Below, piece after piece: positions 35,689 through 45,049 of a DNA stretch of 64,000 nt; position 1 is the stretch's first letter, and every line of letters starts with the position of its first letter. Where the stretch lies: NCBI RefSeq assembly GCF_027921845.1, contig NZ_BSEN01000002.1, positions 1 through 64,000 of the forward strand, read 5' to 3'. Made by a program: the position numbers and the translations under genes. Source of the stretch: Leifsonia poae. Lineage in GTDB: Bacteria; Actinomycetota; Actinomycetes; Actinomycetales; Microbacteriaceae. Below the pieces are notes generated by a model. It searched no databases and was not told the DNA's origin. It worked only from the letters and a program-made list of their open reading frames with translations.

Positions 35689-36440
35689 ACGGCAGCGCCG
35701 TCGTGCTCGGCGGCGCCCTCGTCCTCGGCGCCAACGGGCTGATCGGCAACGCGATCTGCCGGCTGCTGGGCGCCGACGGGCTCACCCTGATCCCCGCCGG
35801 CCGCGATACCGCCGCTCTCGAACGGCTAGCCGATGACCTCCGCGCAGCGGGCATCCGATGCCCCGAGGTGCTGACCGTCGACGCGACTGACGACGACGCC
35901 GTCGAGCACGCGGTCGCGCGTGCCGCCGGCATCGCCGACCTCACCGTCGCCGTCAACAACATCGGCCGCGGTCACCGACCGTCCCCGTTGACGGCGATGG
36001 CGTTCGACGAGTTCGACGCCGTGGTGGCCGTGACGTTCCGGGCCGTCGCCGTCGCATTGCGGGCCGAGCTCCGGGCGATGACGGAGGTCGACGGACCCCG
36101 CGCGATCGTGAACGTCGCGTCGAGTGCCGGCACCAGCGGGGCGCCCGGCATGTCGGCGTACGCGGCGGCCAAGCATGCGGTCATCGGGCTGACCAGAACG
36201 GCGGCCATCGACGAGGCGCGCCACGGCATCCGGGTCAACGCGGTCGCTCCCGGCCCGATCGAGTCCGGCCCGATCATGGCGCAGGATGCGGCGGTGCGCG
36301 AGCAGGTCGGCCAATACATGCCGATGGGCCGGATGGGCCGCGCCGACGAGGTCGCCGAGGCCGTGCGGTGGATGGCCTCGCCCGCGTCGTCGTACGTGAC
36401 GGGGACGGTGCTGGCGGTCGACGGAGGCAAGGCCGCCTGA
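35685..36440 (+). CDS. SDR-family oxidoreductase
   Basis: A 251-residue short-chain dehydrogenase with a variant cofactor motif LGANGLIG in place of TGxxxGxG, NNIG near 91-94, and the catalytic Ser146/Ser147, Tyr159 and Lys163 (YAAAK). The C-terminus VTGTVLAVDGG is standard. Coupled to the membrane protein by a 4-nt overlap and so under the same MarR switch, which suggests a detoxification or signal-modifying role. Substrate unknown. Confidence 0.88.
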   Translation: MNGSAVVLGGALVLGANGLIGNAICRLLGADGLTLIPAGRDTAALERLADDLRAAGIRCPEVLTVDATDDDAVEHAVARAAGIADLTVAVNNIGRGHRPSPLTAMAFDEFDAVVAVTFRAVAVALRAELRAMTEVDGPRAIVNVASSAGTSGAPGMSAYAAAKHAVIGLTRTAAIDEARHGIRVNAVAPGPIESGPIMAQDAAVREQVGQYMPMGRMGRADEVAEAVRWMASPASSYVTGTVLAVDGGKAA

Positions 36441-36463
36441 GCGCCTGCCCGTACGATGGACGC

Positions 36464-37375
36464 GTGACTACCTCTCCCGCTCTGCCCGACTGGTCGCACG
36501 TGTACTCCGGCAAGGTGCGCGACCTCTACGTGCCGTCCTCCGCCACCGGGCTGGACGACACCGACGCCGTGCTCGTGGTGGCGAGCGACCGGGTGAGCGC
36601 GTTCGACCATGTGCTCGAGCCGGGCATCCCGGCCAAGGGCGAGTTGCTGACCACCCTCAGCCTCTGGTGGTTCGACCAGCTGACCGAGGTGCCGAACCAC
36701 CTGATCCCGGATCACCGTCTCGTCGGCGACCGCGTGGTCGAAGACATCCCGGATGCCGTGGCCGGCCGCTCGATGCTGGTGAAGCCGCTCGACATGTTCC
36801 CGATCGAGTGCGTGGTGCGCGGCTACCTCACCGGCAGCGGCTGGGCCGAGTACCAGCAGACCCAGAGCGTGTGCGGGGTCGCGCTTCCTGCCGGGCTGCA
36901 GAACGGCGACCGTCTGCCGGAGGCGATCTACACGCCGGCGTGGAAGGCACCGCTCGGCGAGCACGACGAGAACATCAGTTTCGAGCGCACGGTCGAGCTC
37001 GTCGGCGCCGACGTCGCCGAGGAACTCCGCCGACTGTCGCTGCTGGTCTACGAGCGCGGCGCGGCCATCGCCGAGAAGCATGGCGTGATCATCGCCGACA
37101 CCAAGTTCGAGTTCGGCGCCGACCGCTCGTCGGGCGAGATCACACTGGCCGACGAGGTGCTGACGAGCGATTCGAGCCGCTACTGGGATGCGCGGGTCCA
37201 CGCCACGGCCACGAGCCCGGGCGAGCGGATGGCCAGCTTCGACAAGCAGATCGTCCGCGACTGGCTGGCGGCCAACTGGGACAAGACGGGGACCCCGCCC
37301 GCGCTGCCGGCCGACATCGTCGAGCGCACGGCCGCCCGCTACCGGGAGCTGCTGGAGCGCCTGACCGGCGACTGA
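36464..37375 (+). CDS. purC: Phosphoribosylaminoimidazole-succinocarboxamide synthase
   Basis: This 303-residue SAICAR synthetase condenses CAIR with aspartate using ATP. It shows VYSGKVRDLY, VVASDRVSAFD, MFPIECVVRGYLTGSGW, IADTKFEFG and DEVLTSDSSRYW, all diagnostic. The start is GTG 36464; TACGAT at 36452-36457 lies 6 nt upstream and there is no ribosome site, so translation is probably leaderless. Its 3' end overlaps the convergent metal ATPase gene by 37 nt. Confidence 0.97.
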   Translation: MTTSPALPDWSHVYSGKVRDLYVPSSATGLDDTDAVLVVASDRVSAFDHVLEPGIPAKGELLTTLSLWWFDQLTEVPNHLIPDHRLVGDRVVEDIPDAVAGRSMLVKPLDMFPIECVVRGYLTGSGWAEYQQTQSVCGVALPAGLQNGDRLPEAIYTPAWKAPLGEHDENISFERTVELVGADVAEELRRLSLLVYERGAAIAEKHGVIIADTKFEFGADRSSGEITLADEVLTSDSSRYWDARVHATATSPGERMASFDKQIVRDWLAANWDKTGTPPALPADIVERTAARYRELLERLTGD

Positions 37376-39249
37376 AGCGCGCCGGGGGCGTCGGGAGTCA
37401 CGCCGACCGCCGCCGCCCTGGCATCCAGGCGCCCGCCGATCGCCCGGAGCGCCGCGAGGATCGTCACCAGATCCACCAGCTCCTGGATGATCGCCCCTGC
37501 CGTGGCCGGGATCACGCCGAACGCCGCGATCACCATCAGCACGACCGACACGCCGATGCCCAGCCAGATGCTCTGCAGCGCGATCCGCACCGTGTCACGC
37601 CCGAACTCGACGGCCTTCGCCGTGCGAGCGATGTCATCCACCAGGATCACGGCGTCCGCCGACTCGCTCGCGGCCGTCGCGCCCTTCGCTCCCATCGCGA
37701 TTCCGACATCCGCCGCCGCCAGCACCGGAGCGTCGTTGACCCCGTCGCCGACCATGATCACCGGCCGTTCCGTGATCGCGGCCACCTCCGCGACCTTGTC
37801 GGCGGGAAGGCATTCGGCTCGCACGCGCCCGATGCCCAGTTCGGCGGCGATGTGCTCGGCCGTCTCGTGCGCGTCGCCGGTCAGCATCATGGTCCGGGTG
37901 ACGCCGAGTGATCCGAGGCGATCGAGGGTCGCCTTCGCGTTGGCGCGCAGGTGGTCGCTAGCGAGCACCGCTCCCGCGTAGCGCCCGTTCATGGCCACGT
38001 AGATCGCGAGTTCTCCGGGTGCGATGGCGGTTCTGCGGGCATCCGGCGCGTGCTCGGCGACGAACGCGAACTTGCCCACCACCACGTCGCTGCCGCCGAA
38101 GTGCGCGACCACGCCGTTGGTCGCCGCCTCCTCCGCCGAGTCGGCCTCGTGCAGGGTGAGCCCGCGTTCCCGGGCCGCCGCGATCATCGATGCGGCCAGT
38201 ACGTGCGACGAGTACTGCTCGGCGCTGGCGACCGCGACCAGCAGCTGCTCGGGACTGAGCGGCTTGACCGGCCGCAGCTCGGTCAGGGCGGGGGCGCCGT
38301 AGGTCAGGGTTCCCGTTTTGTCGAACACCGCCGTCTTGGCGCGGGCGAGCTGCTCGAGCACGCCGCCGCTCTTCACGATGATCCCGTTGCGGGCGGCTCG
38401 GCTCATGCCGCCGATGAACGCGACCGGCGCGGCGATCAGCAGCGGGCACGGCGTCGCGAGAACGAGAACCTCCGCGAACCGAACGGGGTCGCCGCTCAGC
38501 CACCAGGCGAGAGCACCGAGCGCGAGGGAGAAGACGGTGAAGGGGACCGCATACCGGTCGGCCAGTCGCACGACCGGGGCCTTGCTCTGCGCGGCATGCT
38601 CGACAAGGACGACGATCTGCTGGAACTGACTGTCGCCCGCGGTCTTCGTGGCGCGGATCTCGACGGCCTGGCGCCCGTTCACGGCACCGCTCAGCAGGAC
38701 GTCGCCTACGACGCGCTCCACCGGAACGCTCTCCCCCGTGATGGACGACTCGTCGAGTGTCGTCTCGGGCGAGAGCAGCGTGCCGTCCACGGGGACGATC
38801 TCCGACGGCCGCACCAGCAGCACGTCGCCCGTCTTGACCTCGCCGATCGGGATGTCGCGGTAGCCGCCGCCGACCGCGTGATGTGCGACCTGCGGGGAGC
38901 GCGTGAGCAGCGCATCCAGCTCGCGTTTCGCCCGCTGGTTCGCGTAGTCCTCGAGCGCTTCTCCGCCGGTCAGCATCAGGACGACCAGCAGGGCCGCCAC
39001 GTATTCGCCGACGAGAACCGTGGCGACGATCGCGGTCACGGCCAGGATGTCGAGGCCGAACTCGCGATGCAGCATCGCCCTGACCATGCCGACCGCCTGC
39101 CAGGCCGCGACGGCGAGGGCGTACGCGCTGAAGGTCCACTGCACGAGCCAGCCCACCCCGCTGAGCGCGAGCACGATGCCGAGCAGTCCCACCAGGATGG
39201 TCAGCGTGACCATCCAGTAGCGGCGGGCGAGACCGAGGATGCGGGTCAT
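37339..39249 (-). CDS. P1B-type heavy-metal ATPase (TPCP class, no N-terminal metal domain)
   Basis: A 636-residue P-type ATPase with TGES (171-174), the membrane metal-site motif TPCP (266-269), the phosphorylated Asp in DKTGT (310-314) and GDGVNDAP. The TPCP form is used by the P1B-5 group, linked to Ni or Fe export, whereas Cu and Zn pumps have CPC. There is no N-terminal heavy-metal-binding domain and no His-rich tail. The ATG at 39249 has only a weak upstream site. The 3' end overlaps purC. The metal specificity is inferred from the motif alone. Confidence 0.87.
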   Translation of the reverse strand: MTRILGLARRYWMVTLTILVGLLGIVLALSGVGWLVQWTFSAYALAVAAWQAVGMVRAMLHREFGLDILAVTAIVATVLVGEYVAALLVVLMLTGGEALEDYANQRAKRELDALLTRSPQVAHHAVGGGYRDIPIGEVKTGDVLLVRPSEIVPVDGTLLSPETTLDESSITGESVPVERVVGDVLLSGAVNGRQAVEIRATKTAGDSQFQQIVVLVEHAAQSKAPVVRLADRYAVPFTVFSLALGALAWWLSGDPVRFAEVLVLATPCPLLIAAPVAFIGGMSRAARNGIIVKSGGVLEQLARAKTAVFDKTGTLTYGAPALTELRPVKPLSPEQLLVAVASAEQYSSHVLAASMIAAARERGLTLHEADSAEEAATNGVVAHFGGSDVVVGKFAFVAEHAPDARRTAIAPGELAIYVAMNGRYAGAVLASDHLRANAKATLDRLGSLGVTRTMMLTGDAHETAEHIAAELGIGRVRAECLPADKVAEVAAITERPVIMVGDGVNDAPVLAAADVGIAMGAKGATAASESADAVILVDDIARTAKAVEFGRDTVRIALQSIWLGIGVSVVLMVIAAFGVIPATAGAIIQELVDLVTILAALRAIGGRLDARAAAVGVTPDAPGALQSPVRRSSSSR

Positions 39250-39319
39250 CCGGCCAGTCTTACGGATGCCGCCGCGGTAGCAACGGGGCGCGCCGCTCCC
39301 TCCGCTGACGGCCGCCCAC

Positions 39320-39379
39320 ATCGAGTCCGGGAAGAATCACGCTGAACGGGTCGAAATCGGTACTTCTCCCGGACTCGAT
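39320..39379. repeat. Palindromic intergenic repeat, member 2
   Basis: ATCGAGTCCGGGA (39320-39332) and TCCCGGACTCGAT (39367-39379) are perfect 13-bp arms, extended by GAA/TTC after one bulged base. The loop holds GTCGAAATCG, the reverse complement of a sequence in the loop of member 1. It lies between the divergent ATPase and TetR genes, so it is not simply a terminator. Confidence 0.85.
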
Positions 39380-39403
39380 TCGACCAGCAGGTAGGGTGCG
39401 GCT

Positions 39404-39997
39404 ATGCGCACGAGCGAGACCCCGGATGCCCGCCGACGGCACATCGGAGAAGCGGTGTGGCGCATCATCCGGCGTGACGGCATCTCGGCGGTCAGCACCC
39501 GCGCGGTCGCGGCCGAGGCCGACATGGCGCTCGGCTCACTGCGCCACTATTTTCCGCGCCAGTCCGACGTGCTGGCGTTCGCGATGCAGCTCGTGGTCGA
39601 TCGCACCGCGCGCCGCATCGAGCACCTCACCGCGACCGCGCGTGACGGTGCACCGGATGCGCAACTCGTGCTCGAGCAGTACCTGCCGCTCGACGACGAG
39701 CGCCGGGAGGAGATGGAGGTGTGGCTCGCGTTCGTCGGGGCCACCCTCGCCGATGAAGAGCTGGAGCCCGCAAAACGAGCGTGGGACGACGGGATGCTCG
39801 CCGTCGTTCGGCAGGTGGTCGCTTCCGTCTCGCGTCCCGGCACGTCGAGCGCCGCGCTCGATCTCGCCGCCGACCGGCTCCGCGCGCTGATCGATGGGCT
39901 CGCCGCCCACCTCGTCGGCAGGCATCCGGCACTCGACGGCGGGCGCGCCCGCGCGATCGTCGCCGACGAACTCGCGCGGCTCGGCGCTAGCCGGTGA
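39404..39997 (+). CDS. TetR-family transcriptional regulator
   Basis: A 197-residue TetR protein: helix-turn-helix ISAVSTRAVAAEADMALGSLRHYF near residues 26-49, ligand domain after it, of the BetI-like C-terminal type. ATG 39404 has TAGGGT (39392-39397) 6 nt upstream and no ribosome site, so it is leaderless. Its end overlaps the LCP gene by 11 nt. Its target is unclear: the divergent metal ATPase is the nearest candidate. Confidence 0.87.
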   Translation: MRTSETPDARRRHIGEAVWRIIRRDGISAVSTRAVAAEADMALGSLRHYFPRQSDVLAFAMQLVVDRTARRIEHLTATARDGAPDAQLVLEQYLPLDDERREEMEVWLAFVGATLADEELEPAKRAWDDGMLAVVRQVVASVSRPGTSSAALDLAADRLRALIDGLAAHLVGRHPALDGGRARAIVADELARLGASR

Positions 39998-41396
39998 ACG
40001 GCTTCGAGCAGGTGACCTGACCGGCGGTCTGGCCGTGCACATCCGACGGGAGCTCGACAGACTGCGCTTGCGTCGCCGGGGGCTGTGTCGCTGGCGGCTG
40101 CGTCGCCGGGGGCTGCGTCGCTGGCGGCTGCGTGGCCGGGGGCTGCGTCGCCGGGGGCTGCGTTGCCGGGGAGTCGGGCGCGGTCTCGGATCCGACGCCG
40201 GTGTCGCCGGTCAACGCGATCGGCTTGTCGGCGGCGAGCGCCGTCATCAGGGTCTCCGCCGCATCCTCGGTCGGCTCGACGCCGCCGCCGCCCTTCACGT
40301 AATGGTTCGGATACTGCACGAAGACGACCTTGTTCAGGTCGATGTTGCGCAGGGCCGCGGCGATCGAGACGATCGTCGTGAGATTGCTGAGGCTCTCGGA
40401 GAGCTTGATGTTCTTCACCGCAGCGCGCGCCAACCCGTAGACCTTCACCGGATTGGTCAGCGTGTCCGAACTCTTGATCGTGCGCACCAGCGACGACAGG
40501 AACACCTGCTGGTTGCTGATCCGGCCGAGGTCCGACCCGTCGCCGACACCGTGCCGCGTGCGGAGGAACGCCAGCGCCTGCGCGCCCTGCAACGTGTTCT
40601 GACCGGCTTTGATGTTCAGGCCCGTCATGTCGTCCGAGATGTCGCCCCCGGCGCAGACGGGCACGCCGCCCACCGCGTTCGACATCTCGATGACGCCGTC
40701 GAACTCGATCACCCCGGCATACGGGATGGTCAGACCGGTCAGCTTCTCGACCGTGAGGACGGTGCACGCGAGCCCGCCGTAGCTGAGCGTGTTGTTGATC
40801 TTCTGCCGGCTCATCGCGCTGTAGCTTCCTTTGCCGTCCTCAGTCGGGCAGGACGGGATGGGCACGAACATGTCGCGCGGGAAGCTGACGACGGTCGCGT
40901 TCTTGTGGTCCGCGGAGACATGCAAGAGCATCGTCACGTCGTTGAGCACTTCGCCGCGCGAGCCGTAGGCCTTGTTGCCTCCGCCACTGTCGCTGCCGGC
41001 GAGCAGCACGTTGAACCCGCCGCTGATCGCACCGACCTCCGGAATCGGGGGGATGACGTTTCCCTTGGCGTCCACGAGCTTGACGGCCGGCTTCACGCTG
41101 GAGGTGACGTTCCACAAGGCGTAGGCGGAGAGCGAGACGCTGGAGACGACCGCTACGGCGGCGAGGGATCCGATGATCGAGAGCACGAACGGCAGAGCGC
41201 GTCGCTTCCGCAGCCGGCCATGCCGTGCGATTCCTGGGGCGCCGGTGTTCCGCGGGCGCACGTCGGCCAGCGCGCGCTCGTCCGTCAACGCACCCTCGTC
41301 GGGAGACCCACCCTTGTCGGGAGACGCGGTGCCGCCCATCGTCGGACGGTCCCCGGACGTCACGCGTCCCTCAGGCGTCGATCCTGCTTCCACCAC
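39987..41396 (-). CDS. LCP-family (LytR-CpsA-Psr) cell-wall glycopolymer ligase
   Basis: A 469-residue protein: basic cytoplasmic N-terminus (1-66), one membrane segment (about 69-92), and an extracellular LCP domain (about 125-330) with NVLLAGSDSG, TMLLHVSADHKNATVVSFPRD, and RTRHGVGDGSDLGRISNQQ containing the catalytic Arg/Asp residues. LCP enzymes attach teichoic-acid-like or arabinogalactan polymers to peptidoglycan. The C-terminus has seven PPATQ pentapeptides from a 15-bp repeat (six full units, 40081-40170), probably a wall spacer. GTG 41396 follows GGAGGGGGA; a TACTGT -10 box lies at 41449-41444. Confidence 0.93.
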   Translation of the reverse strand: MVEAGSTPEGRVTSGDRPTMGGTASPDKGGSPDEGALTDERALADVRPRNTGAPGIARHGRLRKRRALPFVLSIIGSLAAVAVVSSVSLSAYALWNVTSSVKPAVKLVDAKGNVIPPIPEVGAISGGFNVLLAGSDSGGGNKAYGSRGEVLNDVTMLLHVSADHKNATVVSFPRDMFVPIPSCPTEDGKGSYSAMSRQKINNTLSYGGLACTVLTVEKLTGLTIPYAGVIEFDGVIEMSNAVGGVPVCAGGDISDDMTGLNIKAGQNTLQGAQALAFLRTRHGVGDGSDLGRISNQQVFLSSLVRTIKSSDTLTNPVKVYGLARAAVKNIKLSESLSNLTTIVSIAAALRNIDLNKVVFVQYPNHYVKGGGGVEPTEDAAETLMTALAADKPIALTGDTGVGSETAPDSPATQPPATQPPATQPPATQPPATQPPATQPPATQAQSVELPSDVHGQTAGQVTCSKPFTG

Positions 41397-41550
41397 TCCC
41401 CCTCCATCACGGGTTTCCGGCTGCGTCAGACGCCAGCCAGATCACAGTAGCGGCACCGGCCTCTTCCGCACCGTCATGGGGGCGCATCCGGTTCGCGTGT
41501 CCGGGTCGCGCATCCGAAATATATGCGTTCGCATGGGCGTTGGTGAAGGT

Positions 41551-42441
41551 ATGACCGAGCTCCTCCCCGCCGACTCCGCCATGGGCGCCGTGACCTTGCG
41601 CGTCGCCGACCTCGACGGGATGACCGCGTACTACCGCGATGCCGTGACCCTCGATGTGCTGGCCCAGGCCGGCGGCAGCACGATCCTCGGCCGCGGTTCG
41701 ACGCCGGTGGTGATCCTCGAGCACGCGCCAGAACTGCGTCATGCAGCGCCGCACGAGGCGGGTCTGTTCCACACCGCGGTGCTCTTCGATTCCGAGGAGG
41801 CGCTCGCGGCAGCGGTGTATTCGGTGGCGACGCGAGCACCGGGCACGTTCACCGGCAGCGCCGACCACCTGGTGAGCAAAGCGTTCTACTTCACCGACCC
41901 CGAAGGCAACGGCGTCGAGCTCTACTGGGATCGCGACCGCACGACGTGGAGCTGGACGCACGGCCAGGTCGAGATGGGCACGCTGTACCTCGACCCGAAC
42001 GACTTCCTGCGCGAGCACCTCACCGATCGTGGCGCCGCGCTGGCGACGGCGGGCGCTCCCGGCGGCGGTTCGCCCTTCGGCTCGGCCGTGGTCGGGCACG
42101 TGCACCTCTCCGTCGGCGATGTCGCATCCGCCCGCGAGTTCTACGTGGACCGGCTCGGGTTCGCAACGACGGCCGCGCTCGGCGACCAGGCGCTGTTTGT
42201 GAGCGCCGGCGGCTACCACCACCACATGGCGATGAACACCTGGAACAGCCGCGGCGCCGGCCGCCGGCAGCTCGCCCTGGGTCTCGGCCAGGTGGAGATC
42301 CACGTCCCGCAGGCGGACGATCTCGGCGAGCTCAGCGAGCGGATGCGGCACTACGGCATCGAGGCGCGCGACGACGGCCGCTCGGTCACCTTCGACGACC
42401 CGTGGGCGAACGTCGTGCGCGCCGTGGTCGCGACCTCCTGA
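41551..42441 (+). CDS. VOC-family catechol-2,3-dioxygenase-like protein
   Basis: A 296-residue protein with two vicinal-oxygen-chelate modules (about 8-125 and 165-290). Metal-ligand-type residues appear in GLFHTAVLF, GVELYWDR, GHVHLSV and GYHHHMAMNTW, in the order seen in CatE-type catechol-2,3-dioxygenases and related glyoxalase proteins. It may cleave a catechol ring, but no catabolic neighbours support this. ATG 41551 has GGTGAAGGT directly upstream; a second ATG at 41533 lacks a site. Confidence 0.82.
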   Translation: MTELLPADSAMGAVTLRVADLDGMTAYYRDAVTLDVLAQAGGSTILGRGSTPVVILEHAPELRHAAPHEAGLFHTAVLFDSEEALAAAVYSVATRAPGTFTGSADHLVSKAFYFTDPEGNGVELYWDRDRTTWSWTHGQVEMGTLYLDPNDFLREHLTDRGAALATAGAPGGGSPFGSAVVGHVHLSVGDVASAREFYVDRLGFATTAALGDQALFVSAGGYHHHMAMNTWNSRGAGRRQLALGLGQVEIHVPQADDLGELSERMRHYGIEARDDGRSVTFDDPWANVVRAVVATS

Positions 42442-42500
42442 CCGCAGGCCCCTAAGTCGCATCGACTCGGCGCGTGCGGGTGTGCGTGCGTGCGGGAACG

Positions 42501-42535
42501 ACGGAAGCCCCGGCCGAGTCGGCCGGGGCTTCCGT
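42501..42535. terminator. Bidirectional terminator
   Basis: A perfect 15-bp stem (42501-42515 with 42521-42535, core GGAAGCCCCGGCC) and a 5-nt loop sits between the convergent dioxygenase and MFS genes. It is very stable though the T-runs are short (GGTC after the plus-strand arm). The convergent context fits two-way termination. Confidence 0.8.
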
Positions 42536-42556
42536 GGTCAAGGCGTGACGTCGGCG

Positions 42557-44323
42557 CTAGTCGGTTGCCGTCGTCGGGGCAGGAGCGGCGTGCAGCCCGT
42601 GCGGCGGCTCCTGGTCGGGAGCGAGGTCGGTGACGGGGGGAACGTCGGCGGCGTGCGAGCCGTGCGGCACCGCATCCACCGGCACCGGAGCCGCATGCGA
42701 ACCGTGCGTCGCCGCAGCGGTCCCGGCCTCGGTCGCGACCGACTCGACCGGCGCACCAGCGCCCACCGGCACGGGCTCCGACCCGGCGACCGGCGCACCG
42801 GCTCCGGCAGGAGCATCCTGCGCCTTCGCTGCGTTCGGACCCCACGCGGGCGGCTTCGGCTTCTGCCAGAACGCCACGATGATCGCGCCGAGGAAGGCGA
42901 CGGCCGCCGGCAGGAGCAGCGATTCCGACATCGCCTGCGTGAAGCCCGCATGCAGGAACTCGGGCAGCTCGGTACCGCCGACGACGGACCCCGCACTACC
43001 GGATGCGCCACCGGGCGCCTTGGGCAGGTCGACCGCGAGGCGGCCCGAGATGAGGGCCGCGATCGACGCCGAACCGAGCACCGCACCGACCTGGCGCGTC
43101 GTGTTGAACACGCCGGAGCCGGCCCCGGCCTGGTTGATCGGAAGGTTGCGCGTGGCTGTCGTCGAAATCGGACCCCACACTCCGGACATCGCGATGCCGA
43201 GCAGGGCGCTCGGAGCGAGCAGCCACCAGATCGACACATCCGGGGTCAGGAGACGCGAGAACCAGAACAGCGCGACGGCGAAGAGCACGAGGCCCGTCGT
43301 CGCGAAGTAGCGCGGGTTCACCCGGTCGATCATCTTTCCGACGAACGGAGCGAGCACGCCGGAGAACACGGCGGTCGGAGCGAGCATCAGCGCCGACTCG
43401 GTCGGGGTGAGGCCGCGGACCGTCTGGAAGTAGAACACCAGGGGCAGCGACATGCAGGTCACGGCGAAGCCGACCGTGGTGATGGCACCGTTCGACAGGG
43501 AGAAGTTGCGGTCGCGGAAGAGCTTCAGCGGAAGCAGCGGCTCCTTCTTGTTGTAGGCCTGCCAGACGACGAACCCGATGAGCACGACGATGCCGGAGAT
43601 GATGAGTCCCCAGACGGTGATCGGCCCGGCGATGACGCCCCAGTCGTACGTGCTTCCCTCCTGGATGCCGAACACCAGCAGGAACATGCCGACGGCGCTC
43701 AGCACGACGCCGAGGATGTCGAAGCTGTGCGAGTGCGTCGGGAGCTTCGGCACGAGACGCATCGCGAGCACGAACGCCACGATTCCGACGGGCACGTTGA
43801 TGAAGAAGATCCACTCCCAGCCGAGGGCATCGACGAGCACGCCGCCGAGCAGCGGGCCGACCAGCGTCGCGACACCGGCGACGGCACCCCAAAGGCCCAT
43901 GGCCGCACCGCGGCGGTCGGGCGGGAAGATGCGGGTGATGACCGCCATCGTCTGCGGCGTCATGAGCGCGGCGCCGAGACCCTGCACGACGCGGGCTGCG
44001 ATGAGCATCCCGATGCCGCCGCCCGGCAGCACGCCGGAGAATCCGCACCAGGCAGAAGCGATCGTGAAGATCACGAGACCGATGAGGTAGAGGTTCTTCG
44101 GGCCGAAGCGGTCACCGAGGCGTCCGGTGATCAGCAGCGGAACGGCGTAGGCGAGGAGATAGGCGCTCGTCACCCAGATGACGGCGTTGTAGTCGGTGCC
44201 GAGATCCAGGCCCTTCATGATCGCGGGGTTCGCGACCGACACGATGGTCGTGTCGATGAGGATCATGAAGAACCCGATGACCAGGGCCCAGAGGGCCGGC
44301 CACGGCTTCAGTTCTTTTTGCAT
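42557..44323 (-). CDS. MFS drug efflux transporter, DHA2 (EmrB/QacA) type
   Basis: A 588-residue protein with about 14 membrane segments. The family motifs are LIDTTIVSVANPAI (motif D1 with the conserved Asp), GRLGDRFGPKNLYLIG (motif A) and GLGAALMTPQ/GPLLGGVLV (motif C). These are proton/drug antiporters. The last 95 residues are a Pro/Ala/Val tail with three HGxHAA units, cytoplasmic if the topology is standard. It follows the PadR gene by 14 nt on the same strand, so it is the regulated partner. Confidence 0.92.
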   Translation of the reverse strand: MQKELKPWPALWALVIGFFMILIDTTIVSVANPAIMKGLDLGTDYNAVIWVTSAYLLAYAVPLLITGRLGDRFGPKNLYLIGLVIFTIASAWCGFSGVLPGGGIGMLIAARVVQGLGAALMTPQTMAVITRIFPPDRRGAAMGLWGAVAGVATLVGPLLGGVLVDALGWEWIFFINVPVGIVAFVLAMRLVPKLPTHSHSFDILGVVLSAVGMFLLVFGIQEGSTYDWGVIAGPITVWGLIISGIVVLIGFVVWQAYNKKEPLLPLKLFRDRNFSLSNGAITTVGFAVTCMSLPLVFYFQTVRGLTPTESALMLAPTAVFSGVLAPFVGKMIDRVNPRYFATTGLVLFAVALFWFSRLLTPDVSIWWLLAPSALLGIAMSGVWGPISTTATRNLPINQAGAGSGVFNTTRQVGAVLGSASIAALISGRLAVDLPKAPGGASGSAGSVVGGTELPEFLHAGFTQAMSESLLLPAAVAFLGAIIVAFWQKPKPPAWGPNAAKAQDAPAGAGAPVAGSEPVPVGAGAPVESVATEAGTAAATHGSHAAPVPVDAVPHGSHAADVPPVTDLAPDQEPPHGLHAAPAPTTATD

Positions 44324-44337
44324 GTGTGTTGTCTCTC

Positions 44338-44919
44338 TCAGTGGGGCTTCTCCTCGGACCAGGACAGTACGCCTGATTCGAGGTCGTCGATGAGGGCCTC
44401 CAGCCAGGTCAGTTCGACCTCGCGGATGGCCCGGATGTATTGGGCGTTGATCCAGTACTTGCGCGGCAGTCGCCTCGCCTCGAGATCCTGGATGCCCTTC
44501 TCGATGAGGTCGCGGTCGGCCTGCAGATGGGCGACGCGGGTGCGCAGCAGCTGCACGACCGTCTCGATCGGCAGGTTGTGCGCCTCGCCGAGTCCGAGCG
44601 GGAACTCGGGGTACTCGTTGATCGGAGTGCCGAGGATGCCGGCGACCCGCTCGCTCAGCGCCAGGCTCCCCTGTTCGGTGATCTCGTAGGTGGTGCGCTC
44701 CGGGCGGTTGCCCTCGCGCTCGGTGCTGATCGCCCGGACCAGCTCCTGCCCGGCGAGCCGGTCGACCGTGTGATAGAGCGAACCCGGGCGCACCTTGACC
44801 CAGCGGTCCTCCGAACGCTGGATCAGCGTCTGGTACATCTCGTACGGGTGCATCGCGCGTTCGGCGAGCAGCGCGAGCGCGGCGACGCCGAGGGGCGTGA
44901 GAGACGTAGCGGGAGGCAT
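44338..44919 (-). CDS. PadR-family regulator of the MFS pump
   Basis: A 193-residue PadR protein: winged helix in residues 8-85 (PLGVAALALLAERAMHPYEM, VRPGSLYHTVDRLAGQELV) and a helical C-terminal domain of the PadR-like effector type. The ATG at 44919 follows a leader of about 90 nt. A palindrome over its -10 box shows a simple repressor design. First gene of a two-gene operon with the efflux pump. Confidence 0.9.
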   Translation of the reverse strand: MPPATSLTPLGVAALALLAERAMHPYEMYQTLIQRSEDRWVKVRPGSLYHTVDRLAGQELVRAISTEREGNRPERTTYEITEQGSLALSERVAGILGTPINEYPEFPLGLGEAHNLPIETVVQLLRTRVAHLQADRDLIEKGIQDLEARRLPRKYWINAQYIRAIREVELTWLEALIDDLESGVLSWSEEKPH

Positions 44920-45007
44920 GCGGAGGGGAGTCCTTTTTCGAGGAGGGAGAGGAGCACGGGGCGACGGCGGCCGGCGGCTGGCGGGAGCTGAACTGCTCCC
45001 GCTTGAT

Positions 45008-45049
45008 TATTCCACATGGAATATACGGCGCGGACTAGTTCGTTGTCAA
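45008..45049 (-). promoter_or_regulatory. PadR/MFS operon promoter with overlapping operator
   Basis: On the minus strand TTGACA (45049-45044), an 18-bp spacer and TATATT (45025-45020) form a strong promoter. The -10 box overlaps TATTCCA-CA-TGGAATA (45008-45023), a perfect palindrome with 7-bp arms. Bound repressor would block the polymerase; inducers of the pump would release it. Confidence 0.8.

Noticed and set aside
37339-37375. Misannotated end of purC or of the metal ATPase because the genes overlap
   Set aside because: Both proteins reach normal family length with intact final motifs; a 37-nt convergent overlap is acceptable.
40081-40170. Non-coding repeat array
   Set aside because: The 15-bp units are in frame and encode PPATQ repeats at the C-terminus of the LCP protein.
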